From Acidobacteriota bacterium (lineage in GTDB: Bacteria > Acidobacteriota > Vicinamibacteria > Vicinamibacterales > UBA2999), in NCBI GenBank assembly GCA_021731165.1, contig JAKFXY010000013.1:1-32139 (forward strand): a stretch of 32,139 bases of DNA, written 5' to 3'. A program made the translations under genes and the position numbers. The notes beneath the pieces are model-generated. The model ran no database searches and was not told the DNA's origin. It saw only the letters and a list, made by a program, of their open reading frames with translations. Numbering within the stretch: position 1 is the first letter of the stretch; each line of letters opens with the position of its first letter. Shown in pieces: positions 16,375-23,743 of this stretch.

Positions 16375-17319
16375 GTGGCCGTGCGCTCACCGCTAGCGGC
16401 GTCTGCCCCAAGCCCCGCGGCCTCGAACGATTCCTCCGTCGCCCTCATCATCCGCTCGCTTCGACCAGCGCAGTGGACCAAGAACCTATTCGTATTCGCC
16501 GGGCTGGTGTTCGGCAAGCGGCTGACCGACGCCGGCGCAGTTGGGGCGGCGATCGCCACGTTCGGCATCTTCTGTGCTCTATCGGGCGCGGTCTACCTGT
16601 ACAACGATGTCTCCGATCGCGCCGCCGATCAGGCGCATCCGTTGAAGCGCTTTCGCCCCATCGCCTCCGGCCGCCTCTCAACGCGCGTGGCGCTGGTCAC
16701 GGCGGCCGGCCTTGGCGGAAGCGCGGTTGGCGCGGCGTGGCTGATCTCGCCAACCCTCGCCCTCGTCAGTGGCAGCTATCTCGCATTCCTCCTCTTGTAT
16801 TCGGCGGTCCTGAAGCACATCGTCATTGCGGATGTCCTGACCATCGCGTTTGGCTTCGTCCTGCGAGCCGTGGCCGGTGCCGTAGCCGTGGCTGTCCCCA
16901 TCAGTGACTGGCTACTGATGTGCACGACGCTGCTGGCGCTGTTTCTTGCGCTGAGCAAGCGACGACACGAACTGACCTTGCTCGCTGATAGCGCCGGTGG
17001 CCACCGGCCCATTCTCGAGGAGTACACACCGTATCTCCTCGACCAGATGGTCGGCGTGGTGACGGCGTCCACACTCGTGGCGTACGCGTTCTACGCCATC
17101 AGCGCCGACACGGCCGAGAATCTGGGGACCGACCGGCTTATTCTGACCGTTCCATTTGTGCTCTACGGCATCTTCCGATATTTGTACCTAGTGCACCAGA
17201 AGCATGGTGGCGGCAGCCCCGCAGAATTGCTGCTGACAGATCGGCCGTTGCTGGCCTGCGTCGGGCTGTGGATTGTGACGCTCGTTCTGCTCCTGTATAC
17301 CCCGCTTGGCGGACGATAG
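16375..17319 (+). CDS. UbiA-family polyprenyl-phosphate transferase (DPPR synthase-like)
   Basis: The 314-residue integral membrane protein has about 8-9 hydrophobic segments. The first Asp-rich motif is NDVSDRAADQ (about 77-86) followed by HPLKRFRPIASG (about 88-99), and the second conserved segment is LALSKRRHEL. This pattern is that of the subgroup containing decaprenyl-phosphate phosphoribosyltransferase (Rv3806c), which puts phosphoribose from PRPP on a polyprenyl phosphate, and not that of ubiquinone or heme O prenyltransferases. The start is a GTG at 16375. The phosphatase and the DprE1/DprE2 epimerases used in mycobacteria are not in the window. Position before glycosyltransferases fits synthesis of a lipid-linked sugar donor. 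Confidence 0.82.
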   Translation: MAVRSPLAASAPSPAASNDSSVALIIRSLRPAQWTKNLFVFAGLVFGKRLTDAGAVGAAIATFGIFCALSGAVYLYNDVSDRAADQAHPLKRFRPIASGRLSTRVALVTAAGLGGSAVGAAWLISPTLALVSGSYLAFLLLYSAVLKHIVIADVLTIAFGFVLRAVAGAVAVAVPISDWLLMCTTLLALFLALSKRRHELTLLADSAGGHRPILEEYTPYLLDQMVGVVTASTLVAYAFYAISADTAENLGTDRLILTVPFVLYGIFRYLYLVHQKHGGGSPAELLLTDRPLLACVGLWIVTLVLLLYTPLGGR

Positions 17320-17329
17320 GGATTTACGT

Positions 17330-18454
17330 ATGACTACGGTAGTTGAGACGCCTCAAGAGTCGCTCGGTGCGAACGCCTCGGCAACGGCGCGCGTGGCCGT
17401 GGTTCGCACGCGCCCTGACACCGTCCTCGAGGACTACGCACGAGTCATGGAGCTGGCCGGGTACCGCAACACGCTGTCACCCGATCGGGACACCCTCATC
17501 AAGCTGAACCTGTCATGGACGAAGTACTTTCCCGCGTGCTCGTCGCAGCCGTGGCAAGTCGATGGCGTCGTCGGCAAGATGCTCGCGGACGGGTTCCCGC
17601 GCGAGCGGCTCATCCCGATCGAGAACAAGACCGTCGTCACCGATCCTCGCGTGGGCTGCAGGAATAACCGGTGGGAGCCGGTGCTAGAGCGTCACGGTCT
17701 GACCTTTATACCGCTCCCGGAGGTTGAGTGGCGGGTGTACCCGTTCAAGAGCCCGCTACTCAAGCTCAACGAGATCTTTCCTGAGGGCATCCAGATTCCA
17801 GCCATGTACCCCGGCCGACAGATTCTCCACCTGCCGACGGTCAAGACCCACGGTCATGCCGTAATGACCGGCTCGGTGAAGAACTCCTTCGGTGGGCTGC
17901 TGCGTGAGGTCAGGCATTACGCGCACAAGTACATGCACGAGGTTCTCGTGGACCTGCTGTACATGCAGCGGGAGCTGCACCCGGCGGTGTTCACAGTGAT
18001 GGACGGCACGATCGCCGGCGACGGAGCGGGACCGCGCACGATGATCCCACGCGTCAAGAACCTTCTCCTCGCGGCATCGGATTCGGTGGCCATCGACTCG
18101 ACGGCCGCGCGTCTCATGGGCTTCGACCCGCTGTCGATCCCGTTCCTGCGGATGGCGCAAGAGCGCGGCCTCGGCGTGGCCGATCCTCGTCGCATTGAGA
18201 TCGTCGGCGACGACGTGTCGATGGAAAACTTTGGGTTTCAAACCAAGCGATCGCTGGTCGTCTGGGGCGACCAGATGATCCGCAAGGGCTTCCTGCGTCC
18301 ACTCGAACGGATTCTTCTCCACTCGCCCTTGGTGGTGTGGGCGCCGTTTGCGTCGAATGTGTATCACGACATGATGTGGTACCCCACGGTCGGGCGGTCC
18401 CGTATCCGGGACTTCATGCAGACCGAGTGGGGCGCCCTTTTCCGAAAGTACTGA
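17330..18454 (+). CDS. DUF362 family protein
   Basis: The 374-residue protein matches DUF362: K-L-N-L near residue 60, the LPTVKTHGHAVMTGSVKNSFGG core, the MDGTIAGDGAGPRTM segment and the AIDSTAARLMGFDP block are typical. There is no ferredoxin CxxCxxC cluster, unlike many DUF362 proteins, and no signal peptide or membrane segment. The family function is not established. The ATG at 17330 (10 bp after the UbiA stop, with GGGAT upstream) is preferred over an in-frame start at 17306 that overlaps the UbiA gene. The next gene begins 4 bp after the stop, so this is a tight operon. Confidence 0.85.
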   Translation: MTTVVETPQESLGANASATARVAVVRTRPDTVLEDYARVMELAGYRNTLSPDRDTLIKLNLSWTKYFPACSSQPWQVDGVVGKMLADGFPRERLIPIENKTVVTDPRVGCRNNRWEPVLERHGLTFIPLPEVEWRVYPFKSPLLKLNEIFPEGIQIPAMYPGRQILHLPTVKTHGHAVMTGSVKNSFGGLLREVRHYAHKYMHEVLVDLLYMQRELHPAVFTVMDGTIAGDGAGPRTMIPRVKNLLLAASDSVAIDSTAARLMGFDPLSIPFLRMAQERGLGVADPRRIEIVGDDVSMENFGFQTKRSLVVWGDQMIRKGFLRPLERILLHSPLVVWAPFASNVYHDMMWYPTVGRSRIRDFMQTEWGALFRKY

Positions 18455-18458
18455 CGCG

Positions 18459-19652
18459 ATGGACCACCATTCACAGGGCCGACGTCCGCACTCCCACAGG
18501 GGCCGTCGCGGTCCGGACCGCCGCAATCCGGATCGCCGCCAGCCGCCGCAACCGGAACGGGCTGGTCGCGGAGGGGACCAGGTCGACGTGGAGCAGATCA
18601 TGCGCGACATCCGTGCACGGATCGCCACGAGTCACGGCATCGATCTCACCTCCCAGCAGATTCAGGAGCTCGCCGCACGGCGCCTAGAGGCGATCCTCGA
18701 TCCGCGAACGATGAAGCCGGGGCTCCTGGATCAGCTCCGCAAGGGCGCGGGCGTGCCTCGTCAGGCCGAGCCGGATTCACCGCGGCGCGCCGCGCCGTAC
18801 ACGTTCGACGAGACGTCACTGTATGAATCACATCGCGGACTGCTGCGATTCATCCGATCGCTTCTGAAACCGGTCCTCAAGCTTTTCCTCAACCCGGCCC
18901 CGCTGGTCACCGCGCTGAAGACGCAGGTCACCCTCAACGCGGAAGCGGCCGCGCGTGAGGACGACAACGATCGCCGTCAAGCGGAATGGAATGCGCTGCA
19001 CTATGAAGTGCTACAACGCGTGGTAACGGAGACGGCGCGTGTGAGCATCGAGTTGCAGAGCCTGTCGATGCACGTCGAGTCACTCTCCGGGAAGGTGGAC
19101 TTCAACGATCGGCGGGTCCGGGCGATGGAAGGCGCCTCGCCCCTACAGTCCAGGGCTGCACTGCGGCAGGTCGAGCCGTACGCCGCCGCGCCGCCGCGCC
19201 ATCAGGTCGTCGCATCCGACGTCGCCGAGGTGCCCCGTTCCGCCGCTGACGATCGCCCTGCTCCCGAAGACGTGCGGATGCCCGATGAACTCCAGGCCGG
19301 CGATGCGGTGAGGCCAGCTGACGGCCGGCCCCGCCGCCGACGCCGGCGGCGGGGCCGGCGCAGCGCCACCCCATTAGGCGAGACCCCGCCGACCTCCACA
19401 GCCGGAGTCCCTGACTCGGTTAGTCTGGCGGGCGGGCGGGAAAGCGAAGACGCGGACGAGGATACCGAGGCACCCATGAGCGCCAACGAAGTGGCCTGGG
19501 GAACCGCTGAAACTCCGGCTGTATCCACGGTGGCTCTCACGGACGCCACTCCGACCCCTCAGTACGAGGAATCAGAGCCCAGAACTCCAAGCGTGCCAGC
19601 GGCCGTCCCGGAGGCCGGGGACCGGTCGGAGCCCGGAGCCACCGAGGGGTAG
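18459..19652 (+). CDS. Arg-rich, coiled-coil protein of unknown function
   Basis: The 397-residue protein is not recognised. Residues 1-40 are Arg/His/Pro-rich. Residues about 42-85 (VDVEQIMRDIRARIA onward) resemble the short N-terminal region found before methyltransferase or glycosyltransferase domains in some surface-polysaccharide enzymes. Residues about 120-225 are helical and likely coiled coil. The rest is low-complexity, with a run of ten Arg/Gly-dominated residues near 290 and an acidic Pro/Thr/Glu-rich tail. There is no signal peptide or membrane segment. The GC-rich repetitive codons near 19320-19370 encode the Arg run. Context suggests a scaffold for the glycan genes around it; that is inference. 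Confidence 0.75.
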   Translation: MDHHSQGRRPHSHRGRRGPDRRNPDRRQPPQPERAGRGGDQVDVEQIMRDIRARIATSHGIDLTSQQIQELAARRLEAILDPRTMKPGLLDQLRKGAGVPRQAEPDSPRRAAPYTFDETSLYESHRGLLRFIRSLLKPVLKLFLNPAPLVTALKTQVTLNAEAAAREDDNDRRQAEWNALHYEVLQRVVTETARVSIELQSLSMHVESLSGKVDFNDRRVRAMEGASPLQSRAALRQVEPYAAAPPRHQVVASDVAEVPRSAADDRPAPEDVRMPDELQAGDAVRPADGRPRRRRRRRGRRSATPLGETPPTSTAGVPDSVSLAGGRESEDADEDTEAPMSANEVAWGTAETPAVSTVALTDATPTPQYEESEPRTPSVPAAVPEAGDRSEPGATEG

Positions 19653-19689
19653 CGCCCTCCGGGTCGGGATCTCCTGAACTGATCGAGGC

Positions 19690-21000
19690 ATGAAGCTGGC
19701 GATCGTCGTGCAGCGGTACGGCACCGATATCAATGGCGGCGCCGAGCTGCACGCGCGCTACGTAGCCCAGCATCTGGCTCGCCACGCCGACGTCCGTGTG
19801 CTCACGACCTGCGCACGTGACTACGTGACATGGCGGAACGAAGTGCCTTCAGGCGAGGAACGGGTCAACGGAATTCCGGTGGAGCGCTTCCCTGTGAGGC
19901 ACGAGCGTGATCTGCGCGATTTCGGCCCGCGCTCAACGCATGTCTTCACTCGTCCGCACTCGCTCAACGACGAGTTGCGGTGGCTCGAAAGCGAAGGGCC
20001 CGCCAGCCCCACCCTGATCGCACGTGTGCGGAAGGCGCACCGCGACTCCGACTTCGTGCTGCTGTTCAGCGCACGTTACTATCAGGCCTATCACGGTGCG
20101 CGGGTTGCGGCTGATCGGGCGATCCTGGTTCCCACGGCCGAGCGCGAACCCGCGGTCGGCCTGAGCATGTTCGGACCGATCTTCCGGGGCGTCCGCGCCC
20201 TCATGTACAACTCGCACGAGGAACGAGCGCTCATCCAGGGATTGTCCGGCAATCACGACGTGCCGGCCGTCGTGGTGGGTGTCGGCTCGGAGATACCTGC
20301 TCGCACCGAGCCCGGTCGTGCCCGGCAGAAGTTCGGCCTGCACGGACCGTTCATCATCTACGTCGGCCGAATCGATGCGAACAAGGGCTGTGGGGAACTG
20401 TTCGATTACTTCTTGAAGTACCTCGAGCGATCCGGCCGACCCTTGACGCTGGCGCTGATCGGTCACCCGGTCATCGACATTCCGGTTCACCCCCAGATTA
20501 GGCACCTGGGCTACGTCTCGGACCAGGACAAGTTCGACGCCATCGCAGCCAGCGAGGCGCTCATCGTGCCCTCCTACTACGAGAGCCTGTCAATGGTGGC
20601 GCTCGAGGCGTGGGCACTCGGGCGACCGGTCATCGCCAACGCGGCCTGCGACGTCCTGCTCGGTCAGTGCCTTCGCAGCCACGCAGGGTTGTACTATGAC
20701 GACGCCTTGGAGTTTGCCGGCATACTTGATGCGGTGATCGACGACCCCGGTTTGGCCGCCGCGCTGGGGGCAAACGGCCGTGAGTTCTTCGCCAGCCATT
20801 ACAGCTGGCCTGTAGTCGAGCGGAAGTACCTGGACATGTTTGATCGACTGACGGCCGAGCCCGCGGCGCGGCGGATGGAGCCGCTTCCTGGATGGCGTGC
20901 GCGGCGGATGAGAACACTACCCGCGGCCGCCGAAGTGGTCGAGCGGATACCTACTGGCCCCGCCGAGTGGCGTCCGGCAGCACGAGGATCCGATCAGTGA
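19690..21000 (+). CDS. Glycosyltransferase family 4 (GT-B fold), copy 1
   Basis: The 436-residue protein is a GT-B glycosyltransferase. The N-terminal Rossmann half begins MKLAIVVQRYGTDINGGAELHARY, with the glycine-rich GGAE typical of the acceptor-side loop. The C-terminal half has YVGRIDANKGCGEL with the donor-phosphate R and K, and the EX7E motif in YYESLSMVALEAW followed by GRPVIAN. It should use a nucleotide-sugar donor in the cytoplasm; donor and acceptor are unknown. It lies 37 bp after the coiled-coil gene, and its stop overlaps the start of a paralogue (GTGA). Confidence 0.9.
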   Translation: MKLAIVVQRYGTDINGGAELHARYVAQHLARHADVRVLTTCARDYVTWRNEVPSGEERVNGIPVERFPVRHERDLRDFGPRSTHVFTRPHSLNDELRWLESEGPASPTLIARVRKAHRDSDFVLLFSARYYQAYHGARVAADRAILVPTAEREPAVGLSMFGPIFRGVRALMYNSHEERALIQGLSGNHDVPAVVVGVGSEIPARTEPGRARQKFGLHGPFIIYVGRIDANKGCGELFDYFLKYLERSGRPLTLALIGHPVIDIPVHPQIRHLGYVSDQDKFDAIAASEALIVPSYYESLSMVALEAWALGRPVIANAACDVLLGQCLRSHAGLYYDDALEFAGILDAVIDDPGLAAALGANGREFFASHYSWPVVERKYLDMFDRLTAEPAARRMEPLPGWRARRMRTLPAAAEVVERIPTGPAEWRPAARGSDQ

Positions 21001-22262
21001 GATTCGCGTTCATCACCCCGCGCTATGGCGCGGAAATCAGCTCCGGGCCTGAGCATGCGTGTCGGCTGCTGGCCGAGCAGATGGCACAACGACATGACGT
21101 GGATGTCATCACGACCTGCGCGCGTGACGCCGCCACGTGGAAGAACGAAGCCGCGGAAGGACCCGACAAGATCCGCGGCGTCGTCGTGCGGCGGTTCACT
21201 GTGACTCAGCCGCATGATGCCGCGGCCTTCGAGGCGCTGACCTTACGCCTTCAGAATGCTCCTCCGTCGAGAGCCGATGAGCTCGAATGGGTGCGTCAGC
21301 TCGGGCCATGGTCGCCAGGATTGATCGAGCATCTCAAGCGCCAGCACCGGACGTACGATGCCCTGGTCTTCTTCTCGCTGCACCACGCAACCACGGTCCA
21401 CGGCTTAGACATCGCGCCTGACCGCTCCGTGCTCTTTCCCTACGCTCAACTTGGTCCGGTCCTTCGTTTTGGCCTCTGGGTCGACGTGTTTCGCAAGCCC
21501 CAGGGTGTTGGTTTGTTGTCAGGCGCCGAACGCCGCTTGATCCGCGAATACGTGCACGTCACGCCGGCACATGAGGAGCTCGTTGGGATCGGCGTAGACC
21601 CGTCGCCACAGCAGACCTACCCTCGCCACCAGCAGGATCCCGCCGACGTCGTTGCCGATGAAGACGCCTCCGTGGAGACCGATGGACAGGAGGAGGTCGG
21701 CTACCTGGGCGGACGGGGAATCCCCTTCCGCAGGCGCCATCGTCTGTACGGACCCATCCTCCTGTACGGCGGCCGGGTCGAACCGGACAACGGCTGCGAG
21801 GAGATGTTGGATTACTTCCATGCCTACGCGGCCACTGACAGAGACACCGCGCTCGTGCTGATGGGCGCGAAGATGATGAAGATCCCTGAGGAGGAATACG
21901 TCAAGCTCGCAGGAGTTCTGCCCGCTGGCGAACGCATGGTGGCATATGAGGCGGCTGAGGTCACGATAACGCCGGCATCGGACGATCTCCTCGCGGAGGC
22001 GCTCATGGAGAGCCTCGCCGTGGGAACGCCCGTGCTCGCCAGTGCGCGAAACGAGGCAGCCGTCGAGCACTGCAGGTGCGCCAACGCCGGACTGTATTAC
22101 GCCACTCGGGACGAGTTCGTAGAAGGGCTCCGCCTGCTCATGACCAACACAAAGCTGCGCGAACGGCTCGGCGAGAACGGCCGACAGTACGTCCGTCAGC
22201 AGTATCTGTGGGACGCGGTGATGAGCAGGTTCGAACGTCTGGTCATGCGGCCCCGGAAATAG
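20997..22262 (+). CDS. Glycosyltransferase family 4 paralogue with altered catalytic motifs, copy 2
   Basis: The 421-residue protein is a paralogue of the preceding enzyme: both share the TTCARD-x2-TWxNE block near residue 40 and the GC-x2-(L/M)-x-DYF block in the C-terminal half. The GTG at 20997 overlaps the upstream stop (GTGA) and gives an N-terminus (V-R-F-A-F-I-T-P-R-Y-G) matching copy 1; the longer open frame is shadow of copy 1. Two family-signature residues differ: the donor-site K is N (DNGCEE, codon 21789-21791) and the first Glu of EX7E is Asp (DLLAEALME, codon 21984-21986). An acidic, Gln-rich insert of about 40 residues lies between the two halves. It may be inactive or have a changed mechanism. 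Confidence 0.85.
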   Translation: MRFAFITPRYGAEISSGPEHACRLLAEQMAQRHDVDVITTCARDAATWKNEAAEGPDKIRGVVVRRFTVTQPHDAAAFEALTLRLQNAPPSRADELEWVRQLGPWSPGLIEHLKRQHRTYDALVFFSLHHATTVHGLDIAPDRSVLFPYAQLGPVLRFGLWVDVFRKPQGVGLLSGAERRLIREYVHVTPAHEELVGIGVDPSPQQTYPRHQQDPADVVADEDASVETDGQEEVGYLGGRGIPFRRRHRLYGPILLYGGRVEPDNGCEEMLDYFHAYAATDRDTALVLMGAKMMKIPEEEYVKLAGVLPAGERMVAYEAAEVTITPASDDLLAEALMESLAVGTPVLASARNEAAVEHCRCANAGLYYATRDEFVEGLRLLMTNTKLRERLGENGRQYVRQQYLWDAVMSRFERLVMRPRK

Positions 22263-22263
22263 C

Positions 22264-23730
22264 TCACTCGCGAGCCAGTCGCGCCGCGTGCTGTGCGGCC
22301 TTGGACCGCGCGGCCGACTCCTCCTCCAAGGCCTGGTCGGACTTCTTCCGGCGAGTGCCGATTTCGTACCTCTTGATCATCTCGTTCAACGTGGTTGGCT
22401 TGATGCCGAGTAGCTCAGCGGCCCGCTTCTGTACGCCGCCCGCGGCCTCGAGCGTCGACTCGATCAGTCGCTTCTCCACGCTCGTGACGACATCCTTGAA
22501 CGAGATACCCTCGGGTGGAACGACGAATGGCGGAATCTGGAACTTCGCCGGCGTCCGCACGTGATCCGGAATGAGGTCCAGGCCGATCTTCGCACCTGAA
22601 CTGAGCACCACCGCTCTCTCCATGACGTTCTCCAGCTCTCGCACATTCCCAGGCCAGTCGTACTCAATCAGCAGGTCCAGCGCATCACCCGCCAACTCGA
22701 GCCCCGGCCTCTGATTCTCCTGTCCGTACTTCTCGAGGAAATAATGCGCGAGCAGCGGGACGTCTTCCTTGCGCTCGCGCAGTGGCGGCAGCAGGATGTT
22801 GATCACGTGCAAGCGGTAGAAGAGGTCCTCCCTGAATCGTCCGTCCTCGACCATCTCCCGAAGATCGCAGTTCGTTGCGGCAATGATGCGCACATCGACC
22901 TTGATGGTGTCCATGCCTCCAAGGCGCATGAACTCCCGCTCCTGCATCACGCGTAGCAGCTTGGCCTGTGTCTCCAGGGAAATATTGCCAATCTCGTCGA
23001 AGAAGATGCTCCCCTTGTCGGCCCTGTCGCACAGTCCCTTCTTGGGATAGACCGCTCCCGTAAACGCCCCCTTGACATGCCCGAACAACGTGGATTCGAG
23101 CAGGTCCGGTGGCAGATTGCCGGAATTCACGGTCACGAACGCGCGATCGGCGCGCGCCGAGTTCGTGTGGATCGCTCGCGCGACGAGCTCTTTGCCGGTG
23201 CCGCTCTCACCGGTGATTAGAATCGTCGAGCGACTCGGCGCCGCCTGGATAATCAAGTCGAACACTTGCTTCATCCGCGAACTTCGCCCGATGATTCCGG
23301 CAAAGCGCTGTGACTGCGCCTGCAGATTCTGTCGGAGCGCGGTATTCTCGGCCATCAACCGGCGACGCTCGACGGCGTTGCGGACGACGACGAGGACCTC
23401 GTCATTCTTGAACGGCTTGGTGATGTAGTCGAAGGCACCGCGCTTCATCGCGGCAATGGCGGTCTCGACAGACGCGAACGCCGTAATCATCAGTACCGGC
23501 AGATCGTCGTCGTTCTTCTTCAGCCCGTCGAGCGTGGCAATGCCGTCCATCCCCGGCATCATGACGTCCACGATGGCCGCGTCGAACGGTACCGATCGTG
23601 CCAGCTCAATTCCCTCCGCGCCGTCCACGGCAAGACGAACGTCGTACCCTTCTCGCGTGAGGAGCGTGTCGAGGATCTCGCGCATGATCTCCTCGTCGTC
23701 AATGACCAGAACGGAGCCCTTGCGCGCCAT
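22264..23730 (-). CDS. Sigma-54-dependent response regulator (NtrC family)
   Basis: The 488-residue protein has a receiver domain (1-120, phospho-acceptor D55 in IVDVMMPG, K105 in TKPF), a sigma-54 AAA+ domain (about 143-370) with Walker A GESGTGK (174-180), GAFTGA (221-226) that contacts sigma-54, and a C-terminal Fis-type helix-turn-helix (KRAAELLGIKPTTLNEMIKR, in the last 50 residues). It should activate sigma-54 promoters when phosphorylated. The ATG at 23730 is chosen because the receiver begins there; the upstream extension is shadow of the kinase. The kinase stop lies 13 bp upstream, so both are co-transcribed. Targets are unknown. Confidence 0.94.
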   Translation of the reverse strand: MARKGSVLVIDDEEIMREILDTLLTREGYDVRLAVDGAEGIELARSVPFDAAIVDVMMPGMDGIATLDGLKKNDDDLPVLMITAFASVETAIAAMKRGAFDYITKPFKNDEVLVVVRNAVERRRLMAENTALRQNLQAQSQRFAGIIGRSSRMKQVFDLIIQAAPSRSTILITGESGTGKELVARAIHTNSARADRAFVTVNSGNLPPDLLESTLFGHVKGAFTGAVYPKKGLCDRADKGSIFFDEIGNISLETQAKLLRVMQEREFMRLGGMDTIKVDVRIIAATNCDLREMVEDGRFREDLFYRLHVINILLPPLRERKEDVPLLAHYFLEKYGQENQRPGLELAGDALDLLIEYDWPGNVRELENVMERAVVLSSGAKIGLDLIPDHVRTPAKFQIPPFVVPPEGISFKDVVTSVEKRLIESTLEAAGGVQKRAAELLGIKPTTLNEMIKRYEIGTRRKKSDQALEEESAARSKAAQHAARLARE

Positions 23731-23743
23731 CGACACCCAGTCC

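Noticed and set aside
17756-18628. A 290-codon minus-strand frame
   Set aside because: Antisense to the DUF362 gene, with no domain and shadow-like composition.
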